This document shows positions 32,945 to 41,446 of a DNA stretch of 64,000 bases, piece by piece. Made by a program: the position numbers and the translations under genes. The notes beneath the pieces were generated by a model. The model did not search any database. It was given only the letters and a program-made list of their open reading frames with translations, and was not told where the DNA came from. The stretch covers positions 124,001-188,000 of the forward strand of contig NZ_VUNS01000007.1 of NCBI RefSeq assembly GCF_009695545.1, written 5' to 3'. This stretch comes from Victivallis lenta (GTDB lineage: Bacteria > Verrucomicrobiota > Lentisphaeria > Victivallales > Victivallaceae). Each line of letters begins with the position of its first letter. Positions within the stretch are counted from its first letter, which is position 1.

Positions 32945-33411
32945 AAGAGATCGTCATCTATACAGACGGGGCCTGCAAGGGAAATCCCGGTCCCGGCGGA
33001 TGGGGCGCAATTCTCGAATATGGAGTTCACCGCAGGGAATTGTGCGGCGGCTTCGCGCCGACCACGAATAACCGCATGGAACTCTATGCCGCAATTGCGG
33101 CGCTCGACGCACTGCGCGAACCGTGCCGGGTGACGCTTTACTCCGATTCGAGCTATCTGGTCAACGCCGTGGCGAAAGGGTGGCTGGCGCGCTGGTGCCG
33201 GAACAACTGGCGCAGGGCGGACAGGCAGCCGGTCGCCAATGCCGATCTCTGGCGGCGGCTGCAGGAGCTGCTCGGAATTCATCTGGTAACTCCGGTCTGG
33301 GTCAAGGGACACGCCGACAACGCCGGCAATGCGCGCTGTGACGAACTCGCCTCCGGAGCCGCGCTCCGGCCCGGCCTGCCGCCGGATACGGGCTTTGCTG
33401 CCGCAGAATGA
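32941..33411 (+). CDS. rnhA: Ribonuclease HI
   Basis: The 156-aa enzyme cleaves RNA in RNA-DNA hybrids. The four catalytic carboxylates are visible: YTDGACKGNPGPGGW (Asp), NRMELYAAI (Glu), YSDSSYLVNA (Asp) and GHADNAGNARCDELA (His and last Asp). Length matches E. coli RNase HI. It uses a GTG start within the exonuclease stop (GTGA overlap). Confidence 0.95.
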   Translation: MKEIVIYTDGACKGNPGPGGWGAILEYGVHRRELCGGFAPTTNNRMELYAAIAALDALREPCRVTLYSDSSYLVNAVAKGWLARWCRNNWRRADRQPVANADLWRRLQELLGIHLVTPVWVKGHADNAGNARCDELASGAALRPGLPPDTGFAAAE

Positions 33412-33415
33412 TTAT

Positions 33416-33435
33416 TTGTCACATCAAATTGACAA
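33416..33435. promoter_or_regulatory. Inverted repeat TTGTCA-N8-TGACAA, operator candidate
   Basis: A perfect 6-bp inverted repeat with an 8-bp spacer lies 84 bp before the GtaA-like gene at 33519. TTGTCA recurs immediately before and across its start codon. No promoter with good spacing is obvious in 33436-33518, so this gene may depend on a regulator. Confidence 0.35.
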
Positions 33436-33518
33436 TTTAACGCATTTATAATTCGGCCCGGGCGTATATATTACATCATAATTCTTTCAACAGGGCATTT
33501 ACGAAGGAGATATTTGTC

Positions 33519-35540
33519 ATGAGCCGGAAATCCCCGCTTCGCTACCCCGCCGTGCCGCTGGTCGTTCACGATCCTTACTTCAGCATCTGGTCGTTCGACG
33601 ATACGCTGAACGGCCATTGGCACCACCACTGGACCGGCAGCAACATCGGTCTGGGGGGCCTGATCCGGATCGACGGAAAAACGTTCACCTGGAGCGGCGG
33701 GGAGCAGGTTGCCCCGCTTCTGCCGCAAACCTCATGCCGGGTGCTGCCGACCCGGACCGTCTACACCTTCGAAGGGGAGGGAATCCGTCTCACGGTCACC
33801 TTCCTGACCCCGGCGCTGCCGCATCGGCTCGAGGTGCTGTCCCGGCCGCTCACCTATCTGGTTTTTCGCGTCGATTCGACCGACGGCCGCGCGCACAGCT
33901 GCGAAGTCTATTTCGACTGCGGCGGCGAACCCTGCGTGGACCGGCCCGGCGACCAGGTCGTCTGGAGCCGCTACCATCACAATGCGTTCGAGCTTCTGAG
34001 TTTCGGGGCGGCGAACCAGCAGCCGCTCCTGCGCAGCGGCGACGATCTCCGCATCGACTGGGGACATTTCTATCTCGGAGCGCCGCATCGGTTCGGGGCG
34101 CAGACCGCAATCGACGAGAACCGGATTCTCCGCGGCCGGTTCGCGGCCGAGGGCAAGCTGCCTGATTCCGACAACCTCGACATGCCGCAGCGGGCCAACC
34201 AGAACTGGATTGCGCTGGCGCTGGCGCTTCCGCTGGCCGTTCCGGCCGCCGGCTCCGCCGAAGCGTGGGCTGTCCTGGCCTACGACGACGTGCTGTCGAT
34301 CGAATACCTGCACCGGCGGCTGCCGGCCTACTGGCGCTGCAAGGTTTCGAGCTTCAGTGAACTGCTGACCCTTGCGGCCGACGAGTTCGATGCGCTTCGC
34401 CGGGAGTGCGAAGCGTATGATGAAATGCTGATGGCCGATGCCGAACGGGCGGGCGGCAGCGAGTACGCCGAAATCTGCGCGCTTTCGTTCCGGCAGTCGA
34501 TCGCGGCGCACAAGCTTGTCGCCGACATAGACGGTACGCCGCTCTTTTTCTCGAAGGAGAATTTTTCAAACGGCTGCATTGCGACGGTCGACGTGACCTA
34601 CCCCTCGGCGCCGCTCTATCTGCTGACTGCTCCGGCGCTGCTGAAGGGGATGCTGATTCCGATCCTCGACTATGCGGAGACCGGCCGCTGGAAGTTCCCG
34701 TTTGCGCCGCACGATCTCGGCACTTATCCGCTCGCGAACGGCCAGGTCTACGGCGGCGGCGAGCGCACGGATGACAATCAGATGCCGGTCGAGGAGTGCG
34801 GCAACATGCTGCTGCTCGCCGGCGCGCTGGTCGAATTCGGAGGCGATCTCGATTTTGCGAGGCGCTACCGGGAGACCCTGAAGCTCTGGGCCGACTATCT
34901 GCTGGACAAGGGGTACGATCCCGAGAACCAGCTCTGCACCGACGACTTCGCCGGCCACCTCGCTCACAATACGAATCTGTCGCTGAAGGCGATCCTCGCA
35001 CTCGGCGCCTGGGCGGCGGTCGAGAAGAAGCTCGGGAACGCGGCGGAGTCGAAGAAGTACCGCGCCGCCGCCGAGGAGGCCGCGAAACGCTGGAAAAACG
35101 ACGCTTGCGACGAGTCCGGCTTCTACCGCCTCGCCTTCGACCGCCCCGGCAGCTGGAGCCAGAAATACAACCTCGTCTGGGACCGGCTGCTCGGACTCGG
35201 ACTTTTCCCGGCCGACATTGCCGAAACCGAAATGGCGCACTACCGGAAAATCCAGACCCGCTACGGCCTGCCGCTCGACAGCCGCAGGAGCTACACGAAA
35301 TTCGACTGGATCGTCTGGTGCGCGGTGCTGACCGGGAAACGCGACGACTTCGAAGCGCTGGTCGCCCCGCTTTACACCTGGCTCGACGAAACGCCGACCC
35401 GCGTACCGCTCTGCGACTGGTATGAGACGGAAGACGGCAGGCAGGTCGGTTTCCAGGCGCGTTCGGTGGTCGGCGGCGTCTTCATCGGAATGCTGGCCGA
35501 CCCGGAGCTCCGGAAGAAATATCTGGCGCTCTGCCGGTAA
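33519..35540 (+). CDS. GtaA/glutaminase-like protein (DUF5127-DUF4965-DUF1793 type), putative glycosidase
   Basis: The 673-aa protein matches the so-called glutaminase A family: RYPAVPLVVHDPYFSIWSFDDTL is the hallmark N terminus, a beta-sandwich follows to about residue 270, and an (alpha/alpha)6-barrel-like helical domain from about 290 (FSKENFSNGCIATVDVTYPSAP, PFAPHDLGTYPLANGQVYG, MPVEECGNMLLLAGALVEF, SYTKFDWIVWCAVLTG). Members of related families are now known as glycoside hydrolases, so a glycan substrate is plausible. The Asp/Glu residues in APHDLGTYP and MPVEECGN are candidate catalytic groups (inference). Unusually for this family no signal peptide is seen; AAGGAGATA gives a clear start. 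A terminator follows at 35755. Confidence 0.8.
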   Translation: MSRKSPLRYPAVPLVVHDPYFSIWSFDDTLNGHWHHHWTGSNIGLGGLIRIDGKTFTWSGGEQVAPLLPQTSCRVLPTRTVYTFEGEGIRLTVTFLTPALPHRLEVLSRPLTYLVFRVDSTDGRAHSCEVYFDCGGEPCVDRPGDQVVWSRYHHNAFELLSFGAANQQPLLRSGDDLRIDWGHFYLGAPHRFGAQTAIDENRILRGRFAAEGKLPDSDNLDMPQRANQNWIALALALPLAVPAAGSAEAWAVLAYDDVLSIEYLHRRLPAYWRCKVSSFSELLTLAADEFDALRRECEAYDEMLMADAERAGGSEYAEICALSFRQSIAAHKLVADIDGTPLFFSKENFSNGCIATVDVTYPSAPLYLLTAPALLKGMLIPILDYAETGRWKFPFAPHDLGTYPLANGQVYGGGERTDDNQMPVEECGNMLLLAGALVEFGGDLDFARRYRETLKLWADYLLDKGYDPENQLCTDDFAGHLAHNTNLSLKAILALGAWAAVEKKLGNAAESKKYRAAAEEAAKRWKNDACDESGFYRLAFDRPGSWSQKYNLVWDRLLGLGLFPADIAETEMAHYRKIQTRYGLPLDSRRSYTKFDWIVWCAVLTGKRDDFEALVAPLYTWLDETPTRVPLCDWYETEDGRQVGFQARSVVGGVFIGMLADPELRKKYLALCR

Positions 35541-35754
35541 GAGCATCGGGAAATTCTGATGCAACGCCGTCCGCAGCTCTCCCGGATGAGAGTTTCGGGG
35601 AACGTTTCGCCTTCAGAGCGGGCGGGGTCCCCGCGGCCTGAGGTTCCGCACTTTGGGAATCCGTCAGGACCGGACGGCCCTGGACCCGTGGACGGCAGGC
35701 AGTCTGTTCCTGCATAAACTTGCACACAGCATAATTTCCCGAAAAAAGTGGAGG
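35541..35754. other. Gap without a gene
   Basis: Between the GtaA-like gene and its terminator I see no coding sequence or repeat; an open frame through it continues into the GT-C gene but has no family similarity. Confidence 0.4.
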
Positions 35755-35781
35755 AGCGGAATGCTCTTCCGCTTTCTTTTT
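35755..35781 (+). terminator. Rho-independent terminator after the GtaA-like gene
   Basis: AGCGGAA, loop TGCTC, TTCCGCT, then TTTCTTTTT. An ATG inside the loop has a GGAGG upstream but is part of this hairpin, so it was not taken as the start of the next gene. Confidence 0.75.
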
Positions 35782-35808
35782 CGCCGGTTTTGCGCTATAT
35801 TCTCTGCC

Positions 35809-37431
35809 ATGACTTATCTGTTTCAAAATCGGCGGAATTTTCAACTGCTGGCGGCTTTGCTGGTCATATTCGGCGCCACGCTCCGGGTTCCGGGGCTCGG
35901 CCGCGCGCTCGAATACGACGAGGTCTGGACGCTTGAGCATTATGTTTCGGCACCGCTCTCCGTCATCTTCACGGATCTCGCCGTGCCGAATAACCACCTG
36001 CTGCATTCGCTGCTGGCCAAACTCTCGATCAGCGTGTTCGGCGCCGGAGTGATCACGCTGCGGCTCCCGGCATTCCTGGCCGGAATCGCCGTGCTGCTGC
36101 TCTCGATTCCGGTCACGCTGCGGCTGACCCGCAGCCGGGGCGTGTCGCTGCTTGTGCTGGCCATGCTCGCGCTCAACATCCCGACGCTGCTTTACGCGCA
36201 GTCGGCGCGCGGCTACGAAATCCAGTTCGCGCTGCTGCTCGCATTCGCCTGGGGGCTCCTCTCCCTGACCGATGCGCACGGCCGGAAGAGCCCGTGGCCC
36301 GCTGTGTTCGGCAGCGCGGCGGCGGCCGTCGGCGCGGTCCTGACACTGCCGACCTCGGTGCTGTTTCTGATTCCGCCGCTCGCCTTTCTGGTCTGGAAGG
36401 AGCGGCGCAACCGGGCGGCGTGGACCGCCGCACTCCTGCCGGCCCTCTTCTGCGCAGTCTGGTATCCGCTGAACTGCGCCGCGTTCCGCGCCGGCCAGGT
36501 GTTCGGGGAAACGTTTGCGGCGCCGGGCGATTTTTTCGCCTTCGCCGCTTCGGTGCTCTGGGGACTGGCCGGCTGGATGCTGATTCCGCTCCTGCCGGGC
36601 TGTTTCAACCGGCGGCGGCTCGCGCTCCTGCCGCTGCTCGGAAGCATCATCCTGTTTCCACTGCTGGCGGCGCTGCTGACGCGCGGCGGCGGAGTCCGCG
36701 TCTATCTGCCGCTCGTCTACCCGCTTTCGCTGCTCGCGGCATTCGGCATCGCACTTCTCTGCCGCCGGTTCCGCCGCCGGGCCGGAAAAGCCGCGGTCGT
36801 TCTCGGCGCCGGGCTCCTGCTCTGCCTGAATGCGCATCAGAGCTATGAAGCGATGCGCGAGCCGGATCTCGCCGAGGTGTTCGCCCAGGCGAAGGAGCTG
36901 CCGCCGAATATTCTGCCGGTCTACCGCGGCAATGAAGCGGTCGCCGCCGAGTGGAACAACCGCCCGGCCATCACGCACGATCAGATCGAACGGATCCGCT
37001 ATCGCGGGCGCAATCCGCGCTGCCTGCTTCAACTGGGGGAGCGGAACGGGTTGTCGGGACTCACCGAAGAGGGGCAGGAGGTTCTGCTTCCCCTCGGGGA
37101 GCCCGCCGAAACGGTAAAGCTCGAACGCTGCACGGGGCGGCTCTATCCGCTGACACCGCTGCGGAAGGCTCCCGAAGCCGGCAGCGTCGTCGTCGCCATC
37201 CTGCCGCCGCAGAGCGAATCGCGGCTGAGGATCAACGGGAGTGCGCTGCGCGCTTTGTGGCCGCGCCGGATCATGCTGAATCAGCCGATCCTCGCGCCGG
37301 TCGCGGACGCTTCCGGAACCAAACTGATCGCCCGGATTTTCGCCGTGCCGGCCGGCGATCTCACGCCGGCCGACTGGGAAAAGGCGCTTGCGCTGCGGAG
37401 CACGGAGATGCAGTTCTATTTCTGCAGATGA
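35809..37431 (+). CDS. Polytopic GT-C glycosyltransferase-like membrane protein (ArnT/PMT type)
   Basis: The 540-aa protein has about ten transmembrane helices up to residue ~345 and a polar C-terminal domain (~350-540). After TM1 it reads RVPGLGRALEYDEVWTLEHY; the acidic pair (EYDE) in the first extracytoplasmic loop is the catalytic signature of the GT39/ArnT/PMT superfamily, which uses polyprenyl-phosphate sugars. It could be an acceptor-side partner for lipid-linked sugars such as those made by the 7.2-17.3 kb operon, but it is 18 kb away. ATG 35809 follows a TATATT box by 7 nt with no ribosome site, so the mRNA may be leaderless. Its end overlaps recO by 16 bp, convergently. Confidence 0.75.
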   Translation: MTYLFQNRRNFQLLAALLVIFGATLRVPGLGRALEYDEVWTLEHYVSAPLSVIFTDLAVPNNHLLHSLLAKLSISVFGAGVITLRLPAFLAGIAVLLLSIPVTLRLTRSRGVSLLVLAMLALNIPTLLYAQSARGYEIQFALLLAFAWGLLSLTDAHGRKSPWPAVFGSAAAAVGAVLTLPTSVLFLIPPLAFLVWKERRNRAAWTAALLPALFCAVWYPLNCAAFRAGQVFGETFAAPGDFFAFAASVLWGLAGWMLIPLLPGCFNRRRLALLPLLGSIILFPLLAALLTRGGGVRVYLPLVYPLSLLAAFGIALLCRRFRRRAGKAAVVLGAGLLLCLNAHQSYEAMREPDLAEVFAQAKELPPNILPVYRGNEAVAAEWNNRPAITHDQIERIRYRGRNPRCLLQLGERNGLSGLTEEGQEVLLPLGEPAETVKLERCTGRLYPLTPLRKAPEAGSVVVAILPPQSESRLRINGSALRALWPRRIMLNQPILAPVADASGTKLIARIFAVPAGDLTPADWEKALALRSTEMQFYFCR

Positions 37432-38030
37432 TGGTAGTCGCAGAGGTCGCCGAGCCAGCGGTTCAGCGTCTTCCAGTAGTCGGGCCGGCATTCGGGCAGC
37501 GCCGAACATTCGACGCCGGCGGCCACGAGATTTTCGAGGAAATCGCTCTCCCTCTCGCTCTGCACTTCCGGCAGCATGCCGTTCTCATAAAGGTAGGTCG
37601 CACGGATGACGACCGCACACTGTTCCATGGTCCACCGCTCCGGCGCATCGGCCGGGCGGGAGAGCTGGTCGAGAATGCAGCGCAGCGCATCGTAGGTCAG
37701 CGGCTGCGGCACCGCCGGAACCGCATTCTTCAACAGAAAGCTGCCGATCCGGCCCGCGAGCTGGAAGTGCTTCGGATTGTCCGCCAGCGCATCGAATGCG
37801 GCGGCGAGTTCGAGCTGCTTCGCGGTGAAGAGATCGCTCGCGCCCTCCTCGTTGAATTCGACCTCAAGCTCGCGGAACAGGTCCGCCGCCGGGAACTTCT
37901 TCTCCGACAGCTTCTGCGCGCCGTTGGCGACCAGATTCAACCGCCCGTAATCGGGGCTGAGTCCGGAAAGCAGCAGCGCCGCTTCCTTGTACGGCTGCTT
38001 GGCGAGCACGATCATCTGGGTCGAAATCAT
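37416..38030 (-). CDS. recO: DNA repair protein RecO
   Basis: The 204-aa protein has the RecO pattern: an N-terminal OB-fold (TQMIVLAKQPYKEAALLLSGLSPDYGRLNLVANGAQK) with ELEVEFNEEG, then a helical C-terminal domain (HFQLAGRIGSFLLKN, LTYDALRCILDQL). It loads RecA with RecR in recombinational repair. It is a little shorter than E. coli RecO (242) and lacks the CxxC zinc cysteines some members have. It begins 5 bp after gatB, so the two are co-transcribed. Confidence 0.8.
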   Translation of the reverse strand: MISTQMIVLAKQPYKEAALLLSGLSPDYGRLNLVANGAQKLSEKKFPAADLFRELEVEFNEEGASDLFTAKQLELAAAFDALADNPKHFQLAGRIGSFLLKNAVPAVPQPLTYDALRCILDQLSRPADAPERWTMEQCAVVIRATYLYENGMLPEVQSERESDFLENLVAAGVECSALPECRPDYWKTLNRWLGDLCDYHHLQK

Positions 38031-38035
38031 ACCGG

Positions 38036-39475
38036 TCAATCCAGCTGTTTCTTGAGCTCGGCGACGACGAGCTGCGGGTTCGCCTTGCCCTTCGAGAGCT
38101 TCATCACCTGCCCGACCAGGAACTGCAGCACCTTCGCATTGCCGCTCCTGTACTGCTCGACCTGCGCCGGATTCGCGGCGACGGCCTGCGCGACGACCTC
38201 GGCGATCGCGCCGGAGTCGCTGACCTGCACAAGCCCCTTCTCCTTCACGATTTCGGAGGCCTTCCTGCCGGTTTCGAACATCTCCGGAAACACCTCTTTC
38301 GCGATCTTGCCGTTGATGGTTTTCTGCTCGATGAGATCGACAAGCTCCGCCAGGTTCTCCGGCGTGACGCGGCATTCGTCGATCGGGCACTTCGCCTCGC
38401 CGAGCATGCGCAGCAACTCGCTGCCGATCCAGTTCGCAACGAGCTTGGGCGACTTCGACGCCTTCGCCGCGCGGTCGAACCAGGCGGCGAGCGCACGGTC
38501 CTGCGTCATGATTCCGGCGTCGTATTCCGTGAGGCCGTAGTCGCGGAGGAACCGTTCGCGCATCGCGGCGGGCAGCTCGGGCAACTCCGCCCGGATCGCC
38601 TCGATTTCGGCGTCGGTGAAGGTGACAGGCATCAGGTCCGGGTCCGGAAAATAGCGGTAGTCGTGCGCCTGCTCCTTTGTACGCATGAGATAGCTTTCGC
38701 CGGAGTCGTCGTTCCAGCCGCGCGTCTCCTGCCGCAGCGTCTCGCCGCGGTCGAGCAGTTCGGCCTGCCGCCAGATCTCATATTCGATGGCGCGGTGCGC
38801 GGCGCGGAAGCTGTTCATGTTCTTGAGCTCGATTTTCGTGCCGAACTCCTTCTGCCCGGCGGGACGCAGCGAAATATTCACGTCGCAGCGCATCTGTCCC
38901 TTTTCCATATCGCAGTCGCTGATTCCGCCGTACTGCATGATCTCCTTGATTCCGGCGAGATAGGCGTACGCTTCGTCGGCGCTGCGCATGTCGGGCTCGC
39001 TGACAACCTCGAGCAGCGGCACGCCGGAACGGTTGTAATCAGCGCCGGACGCGCTGCCCATATGGTTCAGTTTGGCCGGGTCCTCCTCAAGATGGATGCG
39101 GGTGATGCCGATGACCTTTTCCGGCAGCGGCTCGCCGGAGAAGCCGGTTCCTCCGATCCGGAGTTTGCCGCCCTTGCAGAACGGCAGGTCGAACTGGCTG
39201 ATCTGGTAGTTCTTGACGAGGTCCGGGTAGAAGTAGCTCTTGCGGTCGAACTTGCTGAACTTTGCGATCTCGCACCCGGTCAGGAGTCCGGCCCGCACCG
39301 CCTTCAGGATCGCCTCGCGGTTCGGAACCGGCAGCGTGCCGGGATACCCGAGGCAGACCGGACAGGTCAGCGTGTTCGGCTCCGCTCCGTACCGGTTCGC
39401 ACAGGAACAGAACATTTTGCTTTCGGTACGGACCTGGACGTGTATTTCAATGCCGATAACTGCTTCGTATTTCAT
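38036..39475 (-). CDS. gatB: Aspartyl/glutamyl-tRNA(Asn/Gln) amidotransferase subunit B
   Basis: The 479-aa protein amidates mischarged Glu-tRNA(Gln) or Asp-tRNA(Asn) in the GatCAB complex. Family marks are YEAVIGIEIHVQ at the start, the zinc-type cysteines FCSC...CPVCLGYPG, KNYQISQFDLP, LNHMGSASGADYNRSGVPLLEVVSEPDM, and HDYRYFPDPDL; the C-terminal YqeY-like helical domain ends in KKQLD. gatA and gatC are not in the window. A promoter lies at 39514-39542. Confidence 0.96.
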   Translation of the reverse strand: MKYEAVIGIEIHVQVRTESKMFCSCANRYGAEPNTLTCPVCLGYPGTLPVPNREAILKAVRAGLLTGCEIAKFSKFDRKSYFYPDLVKNYQISQFDLPFCKGGKLRIGGTGFSGEPLPEKVIGITRIHLEEDPAKLNHMGSASGADYNRSGVPLLEVVSEPDMRSADEAYAYLAGIKEIMQYGGISDCDMEKGQMRCDVNISLRPAGQKEFGTKIELKNMNSFRAAHRAIEYEIWRQAELLDRGETLRQETRGWNDDSGESYLMRTKEQAHDYRYFPDPDLMPVTFTDAEIEAIRAELPELPAAMRERFLRDYGLTEYDAGIMTQDRALAAWFDRAAKASKSPKLVANWIGSELLRMLGEAKCPIDECRVTPENLAELVDLIEQKTINGKIAKEVFPEMFETGRKASEIVKEKGLVQVSDSGAIAEVVAQAVAANPAQVEQYRSGNAKVLQFLVGQVMKLSKGKANPQLVVAELKKQLD

Positions 39476-39513
39476 GGTCTTTTCAGCTTAAAGGGTTGAT
39501 GATTACTCTACTT

Positions 39514-39542
39514 AATGTAATGGAGAAGCCGCGCTTTGTCAA
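39514..39542 (-). promoter_or_regulatory. Promoter of gatB-recO
   Basis: Minus-strand TTGACA (39537-39542), 17 bp and TACATT (39514-39519). Confidence 0.65.
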
Positions 39543-39563
39543 TGGCGCCCGACGACTTTTCGA

Positions 39564-39592
39564 TTGATTTCAGGCAATTCGAATGCTACCTT
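39564..39592 (+). promoter_or_regulatory. Promoter of coaB
   Basis: TTGATT (39564-39569), 17 bp and TACCTT (39587-39592), divergent from the gatB promoter. Confidence 0.55.
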
Positions 39593-39623
39593 ATGACGAA
39601 GCTAAAGAGAAGGAGCGATCCTG

Positions 39624-40259
39624 ATGAAAGTATTGGTTACCGCCGGGCCGACGCGCGAGAAGATCGACGCGGTCCGGTTTCTGACGAACCGTTCGACCGG
39701 AAAAATGGGCTATGCGCTGGCTGAGGCCGCCCGCGATGCGGGGCACGAGGTCACGCTGGTTTCAGGGCCGGTTGCGCTCGCCGTTCCGCGCGGGATCACG
39801 CTGGTGCCGGTCGAGTCGGCGGCCGAAATGGCCGAGGCGGTGAAGGAGCGCGCGCCGCAGATGGCGCTCGTCATCATGTGCGCGGCCGTCGCGGATTACC
39901 GTCCGAAGCTGGTCGTCGCCGGGAAAATGAAGAAGCGGGAGGGCGATCTCGTGCTTGAGCTGGAACGCACCGAAGACATCCTGAAATCGCTCGGCCGGAT
40001 GAAGCCGGACGGCCAGCTCCTCGTCGGCTTCGCCGCCGAAACCGACGACCTGCTGGCCAATGCCGCCGAAAAACTTGAAAAGAAAAATCTCGACTGGATC
40101 TGCGCCAACGATGTCGGCCGTTCCGACATCGGCTTCGGCAGCGATGAGAACTGTGTGACGCTGCTCGGGCGCGACGGCCGCCGCTACGGCATCGGTCCCG
40201 ATACGAAACGCGCCGTGGCCGAAGCGATTCTCGAAATCGTCACTGACTCCGGGCAGTGA
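39624..40259 (+). CDS. coaB: Stand-alone phosphopantothenate-cysteine ligase (CoaB)
   Basis: The 211-aa enzyme joins 4'-phosphopantothenate and cysteine in coenzyme A synthesis. It has VTAGPTREKIDAVRFLTNRSTGKMG, CAAVADYRP, the substrate-loop lysines in GKMKKREG, and LVGFAAETDD with CANDVGR. Most bacteria fuse CoaB to the decarboxylase CoaC; here the frame starts directly at the CoaB domain, with AAGGAG upstream, and no flavoprotein domain is adjacent. CoaC must be encoded elsewhere. It converges on holA with a 20-bp overlap. Confidence 0.92.
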   Translation: MKVLVTAGPTREKIDAVRFLTNRSTGKMGYALAEAARDAGHEVTLVSGPVALAVPRGITLVPVESAAEMAEAVKERAPQMALVIMCAAVADYRPKLVVAGKMKKREGDLVLELERTEDILKSLGRMKPDGQLLVGFAAETDDLLANAAEKLEKKNLDWICANDVGRSDIGFGSDENCVTLLGRDGRRYGIGPDTKRAVAEAILEIVTDSGQ

Positions 40260-41313
40260 GTTTCAGAATCAGCTGCTCGAGCACGATCCGGCGGTCGCCG
40301 CCGCCGGAAACCAGGCTGCGGTTCGCGTTGCGGACCAGCTCGAGGTTGCGGACCAGTTCGGCATCGGTGAAGTTCGCGGCGCCTTCGCAGATTTTGAAGG
40401 CGCGGAACGGGTGCAGCTTCAGCAGCGAATTGTCCGGATACCTGTCGCGCAGCTCCTGCGGCAGCGAATCGAAGGTGCGCGCGTTGACCCGCGTGAGGTT
40501 CAGCTGCTGCATCGCAAGCTTGGTCTGAATCTGTTTCTGGAACTCGCCCGACAGTGCGGCCATGAGCCGCATCTCCGGCTCTCCCTGCGACAGCAGCACA
40601 TCGAGCAGCCGCATCGCGGCAGGGATGTTGCGCGCCGTGATCGCGCCGGTGAACTCCCAGCTGACCGTCTCTGGCGTCCGGCTGCAGACCGCCTGGCAGT
40701 CGGCCAGCGTGATGCAGGGCGCTTCCCCGACATAGCAGGCCAGCTTTTCGAGCTCGTTGCGCAGCAGCCCGGAGTCGCCCGAGAGCGTCTCGGCCAGATA
40801 CGCGGCCGCATTGCCCTCGATCCCTTTTCCGAGCTCCTGGCAGACGGCGCGGATGCTCATGCGGCGGTCCTCCGCATAGCGGCGGTCGTTGGTTTTCGGC
40901 AGGTTCAGGACCTCAATCTCGATTTTCGCGCTCTTCAGCGCCTTGCCGAACTGCTTGCGCATGTCGAGGTTGAATCCGTCGGCCAGCACGGTCAGCTCCT
41001 CCGACAGCGGCGCGGTCAGCAGCGACTGGACCTCGGTATAGACCGGAACCGGGTCCTTCGCATTGAAGACGTCGAAGTTCAGGAAGTGACGCAGCCAGAC
41101 CAGTTTCGAGGCGCAGAGGAACGGCGGAGTGCGCATCGCTTCGAGGAAGCGGCGCGCGATTTCGTCCGGCTTGAGCGAGTCGCTGTCGCCGGGGATGATT
41201 TCGACGGCCGGATTCTCCTCGAGCGCTTCTCCGCCGAGTTCGATTGCGAGCGCCCGCGAACGCTCCTTGACCGCGAATTCATCGTCGCCTGTAATAACAT
41301 AAAGTTTTCCCAC
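40240..41313 (-). CDS. holA: DNA polymerase III subunit delta
   Basis: The 357-aa clamp-loader subunit has the HolA start GKLYVITGDDEFAVKE, a diverged AAA+-like domain without a Walker A motif, LPKTNDRRYAEDR with a helical lid, and the C-terminal collar (EFTGAITARNIPAAMRLLDVLLSQGE; LLKLHPFRAFKI). It opens the sliding clamp with HolB and DnaX. GTG at 41313 is chosen: GGGAG precedes it and the promoter at 41345 excludes the longer frame from 41373. Confidence 0.9.
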   Translation of the reverse strand: MGKLYVITGDDEFAVKERSRALAIELGGEALEENPAVEIIPGDSDSLKPDEIARRFLEAMRTPPFLCASKLVWLRHFLNFDVFNAKDPVPVYTEVQSLLTAPLSEELTVLADGFNLDMRKQFGKALKSAKIEIEVLNLPKTNDRRYAEDRRMSIRAVCQELGKGIEGNAAAYLAETLSGDSGLLRNELEKLACYVGEAPCITLADCQAVCSRTPETVSWEFTGAITARNIPAAMRLLDVLLSQGEPEMRLMAALSGEFQKQIQTKLAMQQLNLTRVNARTFDSLPQELRDRYPDNSLLKLHPFRAFKICEGAANFTDAELVRNLELVRNANRSLVSGGGDRRIVLEQLILKLTARSQ

Positions 41314-41344
41314 GCTGCCGCTCCCGTTGATTTGCCGATTGCAT

Positions 41345-41373
41345 AAGATAACCGTATCCCGGGCCGGTTTCAA
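41345..41373 (-). promoter_or_regulatory. Promoter of holA
   Basis: Minus-strand TTGAAA (41368-41373), 17 bp and TATCTT (41345-41350). Confidence 0.6.
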
Positions 41374-41394
41374 GCCGGAACGGCACCGTAAACA

Positions 41395-41422
41395 GAAAAA
41401 CGGCCGTCCTGCGACGGCCGTT
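41395..41422 (-). terminator. Rho-independent terminator of the TM2 gene
   Basis: Minus-strand ACGGCCGTC, loop GCAG, GACGGCCGT, then TTTTCTG. Confidence 0.75.
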
Positions 41423-41446
41423 TCCGCTCCGGATGCATCCGCCGGT

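Noticed and set aside
35761-35808. ATG at 35761 with GGAGG upstream as start of the GT-C protein
   Set aside because: The ATG lies in the loop of a good intrinsic terminator and would add Arg/Phe residues not typical of the family; ATG 35809 sits at the expected first helix.
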